A stretch of 64,000 nucleotides of DNA, from assembly GCA_947561585.1 (NCBI GenBank), contig CANNZV010002597.1:62001-126000 (forward strand), read 5' to 3'. This document shows, in pieces, positions 26,601 through 41,600 of the stretch (its first letter is position 1; every line of letters starts with the position of its first letter). The position numbers were made by a program, and so were the translations under genes. The DNA is from Caprella mutica (Eukaryota; Arthropoda; Malacostraca; Amphipoda; Caprellidae). The notes below the pieces were generated by a model. That model worked only from the letters and a program-made list of their open reading frames with translations, was not told the origin of the DNA and searched no databases.

Positions 26601-29600
26601 CTCAATAAAGTTTACAACTATGTTCTGAAGCATGCGTCGTCCTGTCTTCAGACTGGAGGGGGTCATTTTCAACAACTTTGTATGACCATAGGAGATGTGC
26701 CTCATACGATATGCCAGGATATAGGACAATAAATGTTTAATAATCCTTGAAATCCAATCTTTTTCTTTATAGTAATGCATCTTTAATGGAATTTGAAGCG
26801 TTTTAAGTCCTTTTGAATTTAAAAATGACGTCTCTGATGAAACACAGTGTATATCTACATTGATTTATTATGGTGACCGGACAACTCGCCGTCGGACAAC
26901 TTGCTGCCAGACAATTCGCCGTGGATAATTTGCCGTGGGGACAACTCGCCGCTAGGACAATTCATCGCCAAAACAACTCGCCGTGTGATAATGTTTTACC
27001 GCCGTATACACAATTTATTTATAAAAAATATTTTAAATATTTGCTGCGTGTTGTAAATTTTATCTATCAAATTTTCTAAGTAGTATTTGAAAATGTTTTT
27101 TCCATTTCAAAAGTTAAAAAAAGTTGTTCATCTCTAATTATATAGACATATAATCATAGTGTACGTATGTTGTAAATTAACAATAAAAAATTTTTCGTTC
27201 TATTTGAAAGTATTTTGATAAAAATAATTCGCTATTGGAAAGAAAACAAGTTCATGTGTCTTCTTTATACGTTTGATGACCTGTAAAAATTACTATAGTT
27301 TAAAATTGAGCGTGCATTTATTTAACTACGAAATTTTAGATTTTTGTCTTTAGGTAGGCTAATAAGTTACATTTACTATCACCTCTTCATTTTCTCTTCT
27401 ATTCGTGAGTGCAATCACCTGTGCTTCTGTTCCTTTTCTTATCATTCCTTGGTAAGAAATTACATCCACGAAGTAGCTTTTCCGCATACATAAGAATTGT
27501 CGCATAGTAGTGGTTAGTGCCTTTGTTCAAGGAGTCACTTTGCTTTCTGACTTCTTTCTTTTCTGTTCATTGTATTCAATTTCCTTTTGAATTCAACTAG
27601 AAAGCCGTTACGTTAAACACTTCTAAATTTGAATTAATAGCATTGATATTTTCTGTGGCCTGAAATATTCTCACAGATAGAACAAAATAAACTAATTAAT
27701 TGAAATACTGAAATTTGTCGGCTACAGTTTTACGTTAGTCTTGAGCGTATAGATACAAATCTTTGTTCAAATTTATAATATTTTTAAATATATGTAAATG
27801 ATGTATACGACGGCAAAACAGAAATCGCGCGGCGAGTTGTCCTGGCGGCGAATTGTCCTAACGGCGAGTGGTCCTCCAGGTGAATTGTTCGCGGCGAGTT
27901 GTCTGGCGGCGAATTGTCCGGTGGCGAGTTGTCCTGTACGTACAGGGAAAGATTTCAATTTTGAAACTATACCTTACACAATATGTATCAAAATAGAAAG
28001 AATGACGGAAAGTCGGAATGACGTGCAGTTGAAATGACGGAAAATTGAAATGTCAAACAATTTGGATGATGATTTTTTCAATTATTTTTTTTTTTAAAGC
28101 TCAAAGAATTTGAAGAATCAATTTTATTTCAGTTTTTCCAATTACAGACTAATTTTAATTTTTTAAGCATTAATGTATTTGTTCCTCTTTTCTGTTTGTT
28201 TCAGTGAAATGTCACATAATTTTCTGGGAGAATCTTTGGCCAAAGGAGGAATAAACTGCAGATCCAACCTGATATACCTGTGAGTGAAGTACACACTGTG
28301 AGTGAAGTACACACTGTGAGTGAAGTACACACTGTGAGTGAAGTACACACTGTGAGTGAAGTACATACTGTGAGTGAAGTATACACTGTTAGTGTGAAGT
28401 AACCAGCGGGGTTCCACAGGGATTGGTCTTTGGTCCACTACTCTGTATCATCTACATCACCGAGTAGGATTTCATAATTCGCTGACGACACGAAGATTGG
28501 CATCAACGCCGCGAATTCAGCTACGTCAGAGTCAGAGAACTCCAGGAAGACCGGTTGAGAATTGGAGACTAGTCGGATACGTGGCAGATACCTTTTAACG
28601 TAAATAAGTGTAGAGTGCTCCATGAGGGTTCTCGGAACCTTGAAGCCAACTAAACTTTTCTTGGGACCCCTATTATGCCTACTGATGAACAATGATCATA
28701 CCGAATTAGGGAAACTGTACTCACCCTCTATATTCTATAACTCCCATGTAAGACCAATACTGGAGTATGCGGTCCAGTTCTGGTCACCGACAATGCTCGC
28801 AGATGTCAAGCAACTGGAACAAGTACAAACTCGGGCCACAAAGCTTGTGCCAGAAATCCGCTTCAAGGGCTCTTTTAAAAGACGCTCGGTTGACTTTTTT
28901 AAAAGACGCCTGGACGTGAATCTCTCTGAGCTTGATTGCTGAGCTCAGTGTTTATCTTGACCTCTTGTTTTGACCTTTTCTGAGCTGGATCAGATGTGTG
29001 GCTGCTGGCAGGTTCTTTCTGTGCACACCCAGACTTCACCTTTGCCCCTTGTGTCTACCTGGTGTAGAACACACATTCTGCTCTTCTATATTTAATGAGA
29101 TAACCTAGCACTATTACGTGGCGAGAGAGATCAAGTCACACCCTGCGTCCTGTCACCGTCTCAGGGACTACCTTCGTGCAGCCCCTGTGATGGTGGCAGT
29201 GACTGCCGGGGGTGACTGACCAAGTCCGATAAAACTTGCAGTAGCCTATGATTGCACCCAAACTGTTTTCCTACTCATGGTGGAGGTTCTTCTTTCATCA
29301 GGTTTGGGAGTACGGTTTGGAGTGCATAGGCTCCAAGGGGGAATTGATGAAGAGAGATTCACCATGCTCCGTTTGTAAACCAACGTTGAGCAGCACATCT
29401 GGCTGTGCCCAGGGGCCTTCCTTGGATAGGCATATTGTTTTTTTATAAGGTCCCTTCATCCCTATGACACTTTGTGAGTGCGAAGTACTCACTGTGAGTG
29501 TGAAGTACACACTGTGAGTGTGAATTACACAGTGTGAGTGTGAAGTACACACTGTGAGTGTGAAGTACACACTGTGTATGTGAAGTACACATTATGGGTG

Positions 29601-29609
29601 TACAATTTC

Positions 29610-29652
<43 letters not shown>

Positions 29653-32600
29653 TTTGCTTATACATTTTATACATTAAAATATAAAATAAACAAACAAGCT
29701 CAAATGATACCAAAAAGGAAATGAATCGGGATATGTTTTTTATAATCGAAATTGATCAATAAAATATATGGACATCTCCCCCCCCCCCTACATTCCTGTG
29801 CTAGGACAACTCGTCTTCGGACAATTCGTCGCTGATTGAAAATTGTTTTGTAATTATACTTTTATTTTTACTGAACTGGTCATGATCGCAAATATAAAAA
29901 TAAATCAATATTTCATAATCTCATATATGGCATAACAGGAAAACTAACTATTAACTAACATTGCTATATTATAGCAAAAAAAATTAAAATTAATGTATAA
30001 ATTCATTGAAACAAGACTATACTGTAACACAATGTTAATTCCGTTCTCTCTTTGTAAACAGTACAAACATTTTTTTCATTATTGCCATGTCTATTTAAAA
30101 ACAAAAAAGTAGCAAATTATGTTAGAAATTTGCAAACTTTAGGCAACAATATTTCAGATTTGAGATATGAAAATTAAAGAAATTTAGTCAAACTTATATA
30201 TTGTGAGTAACGGCCTTCAATTAAATTATTTTATTATCTGCATCGTTATTGCTGATCACATTTAGGATATGTTTATTCATATCCCCGTATTTTTTTCTGA
30301 CTGATTTTGGCACATTGAAAATGTTGTCTCTTTTTAGTATAGAGAGATTTTCTCCTCTTTTTAAAGAAACATCAACGAAAAAATATTTGGATGAATATAT
30401 TATTTCCAAAGAAATATTTGGATGAACCATTCAATAACAGGTGGAATGATAGTTACTATCATTTTCAATAAAAATGAAATTATAATTGAACGTATATAGT
30501 AATTTTATTTGTAACTATCATTACATTATAAAGAAAAGTGCTCCATACCAACCACTGTCACCAGTTATATTTATATTATAAATTATATTTTTAATCGGTG
30601 ACGAATTGTCCGGAGACGAATTGTCTGGGGATGAATTGCCCGGACACCCTCCATTCCTACCTTTCTCCCTATCTTCTTGCTGCAATTATTTATTTTCATA
30701 ATATACAAACAATTCATAAGCGCATTGGTATATATTTCCATTTATAATAATTCCATTAGTTATTTGAAAGGTATTACATAATACAATATTCATAATGCAC
30801 TGAAAGAATACTTAATTAAAACAGAATAGCTAAAATTCATGAATTACTAAATAATCTCATAGTAATTAACTTATTCATAATTATGCATGACATGTATCTT
30901 TTTATTTATGATATAGTTCATTTACTAGGTTTATTTATATTTTATTAATAAAAGATTTTTTGAGTTTTGCTAATAATTTTGTTTTCTCCCAAGCGATTTG
31001 TCTTTCAATGACATCGAAAATATTTCTCCGGGTGGCTTCAATCAGCTGTGGAGACTCAAAATACTCATCCTAAGCCACAACAACATCACCAGCCTCAAGA
31101 AAGGGGGCTTTGAGGGGTTGTTAAGCCTCAGAACACTGTGAGTAAAGGGGCTTTGAGGGGTTGTTAAGTCTCAGAACAATGTGAGTAAAGGGGCTTTGAG
31201 GGGTTGATAAGCCTTAGAACACTGTGAGTAAAGGGGCTTTGAGGGGTTGTTAAGCATTAGAACACTGTGAGTAAAGGGGCTTTGAGGGTTGTTAAGCCTT
31301 AGAACACTGTGAGTAAAGGGGCTTTGAGGTGTTGTTAAGCCTCAGAACACTGAGAGTAAAGGGAATTTGAGGGGTTGTTAAGCTTCAGAACACTGTGAGT
31401 AAAGGGGCTTTGAGGGGTTGATGGTGTTATATTTTTGTAATTTTTTTTTGGCTTTATTTGAAAACTGCATCAGAGTCAGACTCTTAATTCCGTTACGTAT
31501 CGCTTTATTGTGAAGTATTTCCATAATAAAAAAACTGTTACATAAATAAACACTAGATAAACAATTTTGAGGAAATCCACTTTAATTGGGAAGAATGCCT
31601 GAATGTCAGCCATATTGAAGTGGGGAGATACGAACTCTGTTCTCCCTCGATAGCGATATTCTATCAGGAGTATCGATAGGACGGACCCGCTAAGTGAAGT
31701 GAGTTAAGATGAGCCTTAACCAGCTAGGAGAATAGAAAGTGGGAGCTTATCTGCAGACCATCTGATTAGGCTTGATAGACAGAGGTTACGAATAAGTTTA
31801 AGAATGGTGGGTGAAAGTTGCAGATTTGTCTCTGTCGACCAACATCTGAAAACTTACAAACTAGAAGGGAATGGAGGTTCAAGTGGTTCCTCGGTTCTAG
31901 GAAAATTCCACTGATGAGAGTTCCACTGCGGAAGATTCCACTGGGAAAATTGCACTGAGGAAAATTCCACTTGGAAAATTCCACTGAGGAAAATTCAACT
32001 GAATATAAAACATTACTTGGTTTAATAAAATGTAAGTGAATCTCATTATATAAATTTTCTTAATGTATATTTCTTTGTGCAACACATATACAAGATATGT
32101 AAGGAAAAAGCATTGCTAAGCTTCTTCTACTGAGATTAAGATAATTCTACTTAAAAAACTATTAAAGAAATTTTATTCATTCTCTTGTTCCGTAAATCTT
32201 ATAATAATTAAGTTAATTTTCATTCCGAAGGTAAGTTCAAATAAAATATGTGTTAGACGAGACGATAAAGTTTGTAACAAAAAGAAAATGAGCACAAAGA
32301 GTACAATCAGTTTATATGTATATTAATGATGAGGGCAAATTCTACAATTTAAACATGTTGAAATATAGTAACAGCAATAAAACAACAATACAAAATAATA
32401 TATTAATGTAAGGCAGAGGTGGGCAAATGGAGCACCCCAGTGCTCTTGTGGCACTCAGAGCAGCACTCGTGCCCTCCAGGGAAACGGTGCTTTATTTTAT
32501 TTCAAAGAAAATTTAGAGTTTTTATCCCTTAATGCTTTATAAATTACAATGATAATATAGAAGAGGATGGTCAACTAATTGAAGAAGAAGTAATTTGTAA

Positions 32601-35600
32601 TGACCTTGATACTTTGATAGTCAATTTTATCCATTAATAAGGTATTTTTTGTTCATTGGTATTGTACTGCTAGTGATCAAAATTTTTACCTCAGGTTTTT
32701 TTTTTCTAGATCAGTTATTTGTATATTTTTCATACGTTTATCTAGGGTCACTCTAACACTGGTAAGAATTTGTTCCATCATTTTTAAGTCTCTTTTTTTA
32801 ATAAGTTAGGTAGCCCTTGTCATTTATCCTGTGATTTTACGAGTTACCTATTATCACTTATGCAAGATAATTAATTTTTTGTTTTTATTATGAATTTTTT
32901 TTGTGATTAAATATCATTTATTAATTCCTTTTAATGCAAATGATAAATCTACTCCCAATATTTATGTGCAAAATATGAATCATTTTACGTACTTCAATAA
33001 AATAAACCACCTCATTTTAAGAAAATGGTAAAAGCACTGAAATTTCGTCTTTCGGTACTGAAAAATACAATGTGTGCCCAACCCTGATGTAAGGCATTCG
33101 CTATATCTTGTTCAAATATTGATCCAGTTCAATCTTGATATAAATTTCCGTTTTGAAATCCACACACTAATCGTTTCAAGCGTGAGTCAATAGCCTCGTA
33201 TTTATATGAAAATTATATTTTCAATGTAAGCTATGTGCTATATATTTTAGGAATATTAATCCATTTTCGTCTTGATATCTAAGCAAGAAATTAAAATTTA
33301 AACCTTTACAATTACATCATGAAAAGAACATAAATAGAATAATGTAAGAATAGAAGTTGCACAAAAAGGTTTCACACAAATAGAGTTCAAATTTCCATAG
33401 CCTTATTGGTTAAAGAAACTATGCTACACTCTTCTAGTATAACATTGAACAGAGATAAATAATTATTTTAATGAAATAAACGTTTCCTAGCTATCAACAT
33501 ACTGGAAGAGTATCACCTGCTCGGCTAAAGTAATTTATCAAAATATTTTTTAGACTGCCATTTGGACGGAACAGTATTATTTTTGAAAATAGTGAATACT
33601 GCATATCATTTTTCCAATGAAATACTAGGAAAAAGTTCCTGGTTGATTTTTAAATATTGGATACTGTTTAGTGGAATTTTCCACAGAGCAATTTTTCCAG
33701 TGGAACTTTCCGCAGTTGAATAGTCCTCAGTGGAACTTTCCGTAGTGTAATTTTCCCAGTGGCACTATCCGCAGTGAAATTTTCCTCAGCGGAATTTTCC
33801 GAGCATCGGTTCCTCATTTCTTTTGTTTGATGATAAACAAGTTAGGTTCACGTAACGATGCGCAATGTACAGTTTTGCAAATCAAATGAGTCAGGTTCAG
33901 TGTCCAAGCCAGGATTCCGTAGGTTTTACGTACAGACCGGGATTCTGTATGTTCCTCCATGAAGAGTGTAGACAAACTTCATAAACAATGCATTTAAATA
34001 CTATAAGGCAATTTCTCTTTATTCTATTATTTCATGTTCAGATATGTAAGAAGTAAATATAATCAACATACTTACAATAGGATATTAATTAATAATTGCT
34101 ATGTTCTAATTCTAAAAATTATTTCAAATTTAATTTGCAGACACCTGAATGGGAACCAAATTCGAACGTTGCACCCATATTCTTTTTATGGTCTTGCCAC
34201 TTTGCCTCAACTGTGAGTATAGATAAAGCTAGTAGCGTCAACGCGGGCATTACCCCGCACTTAGTGAACAAGTCCAATTATCTCTAAAACTATTACAGAT
34301 AAAGAAGATCTGTAGGATACTAAAGAAAGAAGTAGTCACCTATTTTATACATTCGAAACGGCTTAGCCCTATAACCAATGAGTTTATAGTTATTCAACTT
34401 TTTCTAAAAAAAATTGCTACCCTAGCAAACCGAGCAATAATTCCGCACCATTCAGGGCATTATCCAGCACTGCAGGGTAATGATCTGCAAATTTAATTTG
34501 CAGACACCTGAATGGGAACCAAATTCGAACGTTGCACCCATATTCTTTTTATGGTCTTGCCACTTTGCCTCAACTGTGAGTATAGATAAAGCTAGTAGCG
34601 TCAACGCGGGCATTGCCCCGCACTTAGTGAACAAGTCCAATTATCTCTAAAACTATTACAGATAAAGAAGATCTGTAGGATACTAAAGAAAGAAGTAGTC
34701 ACCTATTTTATACATTCGAAACGGCTTAGCCCTATGACCAATGGGTTTATAGTTATTCAACTTTTTCTAAAAAAAATTGCTACCCTAGCAAACCGAGCAA
34801 TAATTCCGCACCATTCAGGGCATTATCCAGCACTGCAGGGTAATGATCTGCTTCACTTCAAGCAATATCCTGCATTGCAGGTTAATGGCCTGCAGCCCTA
34901 TTAACTTGGAAACTAATAGATCAATCCAAATTGATCTATCAATCCAAATTGATCATCGTAAAGAGCAGCTTCTAAACTCTTAGAAACAATGTTTAAAGTA
35001 CGCTAATACAACACTAGGAAATAGCGTCATGTGTTTGAACAAGAAAAACCTATGAAAGTTAAGAGGCTCAATATTGAGCCACCTGAAAAAATAATATTGA
35101 GCCACCTGAAAAAATAATATTGAGCCACCTCAATATTGAGCCACCTGAAAATATAAATCGCGCATAATTTACTATTACGAAAAAGTTAAAAGATAATTCA
35201 AATGTTTCACAAACATCAGAAAATAGTTTTCTGTGAAGTCAGATTCACGTTACAGACAAGAACTTATTTTATATTACGTTTTTTGTTGGTGCATAAATAC
35301 TCCTGCATAATAAAAGTTTAGGCAGGCATCTTTTCACACATATGTATGTACAAACCCTACACACTGTATGTATACACGCTACATAATTATCTTTGGTTAT
35401 TATATCTTATCATGCTCAAAATTCAACATTTTATTGTGCTGCATATTTTTTTTACATGCCGGGGAAAATGGGGTAGCGGGGTAATGCCAGGTGCGGGGGA
35501 ATTACCCGCGTTGACGCTACTACCAAGGAAAAGTTACTATCTTTATTTATCTAATTTACTTCATACACACAGAGAAAGGATTAGTTGAATCAAATCATAT

Positions 35601-38600
35601 TTGATTTGTTTTGACTAAATTTTATGGTTTATCTGTGCGCCTACCTACGTGGTGAGTTGCAGGTACTATTTGAAATGAGTTAAATTGACGTTGGTTAAAA
35701 CAACACATATGTGAGTTGATTATTTTTAATTCCTGAAGGTCACAACAACTACCTGTGATAGTCAAAACTGCTCGTGATGGTTGAACCAATTATATGTAAT
35801 GGTTAAAACAACTGTAGAACAAGGTTACATCAACTACTTGTGTATGTTTCTCCAATCACTCCTATGTGTTATACCAACTACTCGTGTAGGTTATACCAAC
35901 TACTCGTGTAGGTTATACCAACTGCTTGTGTAGGTTATACCAACTACTCGTGTAAGTTATACCAACTACTCGTGTAGGTTATACCAACTACTCGTGTAGG
36001 TTATATCAACTACTCGGTTAGGTTATATCAACTACTCGTGTTGGTTATATCAACTACTCGTGTAGGTTATACCCACTGCTTGTGTAGGTTATACCAACTA
36101 CTCGTGTAGGTTATACTAACTACTCGTGTAGGTTATACCAACTACTCGTGTAGGTTATACCAACTACTCGTGTAGGTTATATCAACTACTCGTGTAGGTT
36201 ATATCATCTTCTCGTGTTGGTTATATCAACTACTTGTAAACTAAGTAAATGTATATCAACTATTATAGTGTAGGTTGAAAAATCGGTCTGGTTAGCAGTA
36301 GCCAGACTTTTTACAAGACTTTTTCAGTCACTTATATTTACTCTATTAAATTATAATCTCGAGTTAGGTCCCGGTATCAATAAGATTAGACTATTTATTT
36401 TCTAGGACCAAATCTAATAAGTTCACATTTATTTTCTACTTTTGCTTCTGTGATATGCATACTATTTTAATTTTAAAAAATAATTGATCACCTAGACCTA
36501 TCCTTGCTTTTTGAAATGTTTTCGATCCTATGAATTGATATATGGTTATCAGTTGTAAATTAATAGATTAGATTGAATAAGTAATCTCATCAGGTCAGTT
36601 TATAAATAAGTAGTTAGATGACATAAATAACTTTGCATAGTGATAAATAGGTAGGCTAGATGAATTAATTAACCAAGCTAGATTACAAAAGTTGATAAAT
36701 CTTTGATATGCTGCAATTGTACTATAACTTAATGAATAATAAATTAATGATAAAGCCTTTATCTTCTAAACCATATTTTAGTGCAATTCATCTTACTCAT
36801 AGGCACTGATATTGAAATATGCTAATAGAATTACCAAGGTCAAATTGAAAACGAAATATAAACAATAAAGTTTTAGATTTATTATTTAGAAGTTTAATTT
36901 GAATTCTCGTCACTTTCTTTCACGACTGTAGGTTGCCAATTCCTGAAATAAGAGATTCGTATATTAATATATATTGAATAGAAATTCACAGTATCGTTCA
37001 TATACTTTATCAATAACATCACCTACTCTTTTTCCTTTTGTGATGAGATAGCGACAGCTTCGATATTCTTTTCATGTCTGGAATCCCTAAAAGCATATGA
37101 AAAAGTAAGAGCTAATCATATTGCAAATATATATTTAGAAATCATCTAATATTTTTTCAAATACTTACTTAGACCTAGCATAATTGTTCCTGAACCACTC
37201 AAAGGAATTGAAGAGGACTCCGATAGTTGATGACGTTGATCTACTTCATCAATTCTTCATCAAGATCTGAAAGTAGATTCAGAAAATATAGAAAACCATA
37301 AATTAATAAAGAAATGAAAAGAATTATTAACTGAGAATTCTTTCATATAGGTAAATTATTTATATAAAATGTTAAACTAATTATAAATCTTCAGATGCAG
37401 TATAAATTTAGCTCTAATAAATGCAATGGATTTTTCTAGCTAATCCTCATAATTTTGTTCATTATACACTCATAATGTAGACTTTAATTAAATACCAAGA
37501 AAGTATAATATATCAAAAGGCTCACCTCTGGTTGGAGTTCTCCCTGCTAAATTCCTGGACGGTGTTCTCCTCCGACTACCTCCCTGGATGGAGTTCTCCC
37601 AGTCATAGAAAACTAGGGTCAAGTAGGTAAATTGCGGCACTTTAACTAACTGCGGTCTCTTATCTCAGAAACATTAATAACCATCATGACTTCAAGGCAC
37701 TCGTGAAATGAATAGAACCTATCATAAATTGAGCTTAAATTATGATGTTCAACAATTCAGTATATAGCTAAACTAATTTCAGAATGATTTTGAGACTCTC
37801 TTAATAGGGTCACAATTAGAAATTAAAGAATCGAATTTGGCTGTGTAACCCTACCTATAGGTACACCAACTAGTTTTAAAATATATAGATTATCAGACCA
37901 CTTTACTTAAGATACTAGGATAGGTTCCGAAATATCGGACGGCTCCACATTTTCGGTCGCGTAAGAAAAACTATATTAAATTAACTTTTATTTTAATTAG
38001 CTATTAGGTAGCTATATACTATATTTCATACGTGACCGAAAATTTGAAATCGCCTGATAATTTGGAACTTACCCTATTCTGAGGACAGCGCAGTAACTGC
38101 CTAGCCTATGTAGAAGGGGTGTGGGTCATAAGCCCCCCCAGTCATGAGCCCCCCCGGTCATGAGCCCCCCTAGGTCATAAGCCCTCCCGGTCAAGAGCCC
38201 CCCCGGTCATGAGCCCCCCTGTTTTTAAATCCTTATTTACCTATACTATTTAATCCTTATTGACACTTTTGTAGTTCATTACTGAATAGACATAAAATAT
38301 ATGTATATCGGGGGACATGCCACCCCCGAACCCCCCTGCCAGATCATTAAACAATCATGAAGTGTGCAGTACAACAAACTAGCGGATACAACAAACTACA
38401 TTAGTAACTCTCAGTTATTTCTATCTAAGTAATTCTTCATTTGTTTAACTAGGTAAATAAGAATTAAAAAAACAGGGAGGGGGGGGGCTTGTGACCGGGG
38501 GGGCTCATGACCTAGGGGGGCTCATGACCGGGGGGGGCTCGTGACCGGGGGGGCTCATGACCGGGAGGGTTCTTGACCGGGGGGGCTCTTGACCGTACCC

Positions 38601-41600
38601 CATGTAGAAGGTATTGACACTGAAAAAAAACAGCTAGGTAGGTATGATGCTTAAATAAGTTAACATATAATAATCTAGGAAAATTAGTTTGGATATCAGT
38701 TTACAAACTGGAAGGCAGTAATCAAAATTTATTATTATAAAAGTTATATACTGATAATCAGCTCTTCAAATAACTACCTATATAAAGCCACCAAACTATC
38801 AATCACCAATATTTTAGAATATTTAGGCAGATATTTATCAATTTATTAATGGAATTAATTAATAATCGATTAGTGCATATAACGCTATTGTTTGCACTTA
38901 AACTAAAATGGTATTGAGGAGCGTTCACATTCAACACGTAACACACTTGAAACAAGATTTGAACTGTAAAGTATCAACCGATTAATTGGCTTTGTGGAAA
39001 GCATAAGTTGTCACATACTCATTTGATTGAACTCACACATAAACTTAAAAAAAAAAGTAGCACCAACTCTCATAGTAAGTTAATTTATACATCAGATAAA
39101 TAAGATTAACAGTCTTTGTGGGTTACATTATCACACTATGTCATAGTTGTTTTAACTCACACCTAAACTTACAAAAAAGTAGCGCCAACTCTCATAGTAA
39201 GTTAATTCATAAACTGCAGAATACACTGGATTAACAGTCTTTGTGGGTTACTATAACACACTATGTCATAGTTGATTTAACTCGCACCTAAACTCAAAAA
39301 AGTAGCGTCAACTCTCATAGTAAGTTAATTCATACACCAGATACATTGGATTAACAATCTTTGTGAGTTACTTCAACACACTATGTCATAGTTGTTTTAA
39401 CATATGTTCAAACTCCCAAAATGTAACTCCAACTCTCATAGTAAGTTGATTCAATCCATAAAATGATTTGAATTAACTATGTTTGGTGACACACACGTCA
39501 TAGTTGTTTTGACACACATGAAAACATGAATAAAGTCAAACCAACTCACGTAATAAATTGATTCAAAGCATAAATTGTTGACCCATTAAATATGAGTAAA
39601 CTTTTTTCTCTGTGTATTCATATCATTTCTCAGTAATTAGAATATGAGCTTCACTTTACTAAGATAATAATAAGTTCAGTGCCTCTTTTTTCCAAACTTT
39701 TTAAAATTGAAGACATGTTATATTAAATGTAATTACATCATGACCAGATTTCTGCCTAGCCTAGAAAATATAGTTTGCCTAGTTTGTAAGCAATTACAGT
39801 AAATATTGACCTTACTTTATTGTAAAATATTATAATTTCACACAATGTTGGGATTTGTAGTGACAAATTTCCGACGAAATGTTCTATTTTGTTGTGGAAG
39901 GTAAAATATTATTAAATTACCTTACTCGACGGACTCTTCACTGATTTTTTGTGGTCTCAAAGAGCGGTTACTTTTTTTTATAGAAACTATTTAAGACATT
40001 GGAAGTTTTCTTTAAGCATATCGTGTAAAGGATCTATCTACCACTTAGACCCTTTATACACCATTGTCAGATATAAACTTAACCATTTAATTATGTAGTG
40101 TCATGAATAAGGAAATAGCATTCATAGTGAATAAATTGTCTTTAGTCTGCCATGAATGGCCATAAGTTTTCTAAAACTAATGATCATTTTATGGCAGAGT
40201 AAAAAAATAATTCAAAATAGAAGCTACATCCTTACTCAGGAAAGACACTACATATAGGATTTCTACTTTACCAGACACGTTTTAATATTTCTTTCGTTTT
40301 CCCCAGAGATCTGAGCAGTCAAGCCATTGAGTCCATTGCCCCGTTAGCCTTTATGGGACTGAGGAACTTAACATCACTGTGAGTAAAGAATAAATAGGGG
40401 TAAGGGGTGAGTTATGGGACTGAGGAACTTAACGTCACTGTGAGTAATGAACAAATCGGGGTAAGGGGTGAGTTATGGGACTGAGGAACTTAACGTCACT
40501 GTGAGTAAAGAACAAATAGGGGTAAGGGGCGAGTTATGGGACTGAGGAACTTAACGTCACTGTGAGTAAAGAACAAATCGGGGTAAGGGGTGAGTTATGG
40601 GACTGAGGAACTTAACGTCACTGTGAGTAATGAACAAATAGGGGTAAGGGGCGAGTTATGGGACTGAGGAACTTAACGTCACTGTGAGTAAAGAACAAAT
40701 AGGGGTAAGGGGTGAGTTATTGGACTGAGGAACTTAACGTCACTGTGAGTAAAGAACAAATAGGGGTAAGGAACGAGTTATGGGACTCAGAAACTTAACG
40801 TCACTATGAGTAAAGAACAAATCGGGGTAAGGGGCGAGTTATGGTACCGTTACACATTACAGATACGAAAGAAATATTCTATTACAATTATTATTAACCT
40901 TTTACTTTCATAATATTTATTTTAATATCTTGCCCAAAAAGTTTATCTCATACAGGTAAAGCTCGTACAACGCCCAGTACATGTACCGGAAAGTGTCCGC
41001 TATGCTATCAGCGTTCGTTGCCATGTCACATTTATTAGTTCAGTTGTTGATTTATACTGTGTAAGTTTTCTTTAACAGTATTGCAAAGAAACACTAATGA
41101 AGGTAAACAATCTCATATTATTATTAAAGGAAAATTTTAATGAAAAGCTTATATTTAAATTACTCACTTATATAAATGTACAAAATATTACGGTGGGTAT
41201 AACTGTAACTATTCTAACTGATAAAAAATGGTATCACCTCTTTTTGTTATCTATAGAACTTTTCTAATCAGAAAAATGTATAGGGAAAGGGTCTGAAAAC
41301 AAAACATTGAAGTGTCAATTGTAATTTTGTGAATTATAATGCCTCTAATTTATAAAGAGGTCTTTGTAGCGATCTTCAGTCCGGTTGAACGAACAACTTT
41401 TGTTCTTCGTTTGAGGTGCACGTTCAAAAATTGTCCGAGGTAAGAGCCTTACCTGTATACTGTATGGCGGCTTGTAATTGTATTTTTTTTTAAATTCTCA
41501 ATAGATATTATCCATTATTTTCCATTATCCAATATTTGGCATCCATTATACCTGCCGGTATCATGGATACTAATTAGATTAATTCAGATGGCCTACCAAA

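Larger units (their letters stand above)
34126..34851. repeat. 363-bp tandem duplication containing the LRR 4 exon
   Basis: Copies 34126-34488 and 34489-34851 are nearly identical, with single-base differences such as ATTACCCC versus ATTGCCCC. Each has acceptor, exon, donor and the left end of the MITE at 34230. Confidence 0.92.
35567..39617. mobile_element. Large (about 4 kb) foldback-like element, provisional
   Basis: Short termini ACACAGAGAAA are inverted at about 35569 and 39606. Inner motifs are mirrored (GTTAAAACAAC on the left, GTTGTTTTAAC on the right). It contains a 22-bp array at 35828-36235 (GGTTATACCAACTACTCGTG), FB7 at 38118-38601, and a tandem repeat of roughly 120 bp at 39040-39590 (CCAACTCTCATAGTAAGTTA). 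Flanks CTTCATAC / ATTCATAT are only weakly similar. Confidence 0.45.

Noticed and set aside
37531..37600. Repeated GGAGTTCTCCC motifs as a possible exon
   Set aside because: Short, no open LRR frame and no splice pair in phase 2.
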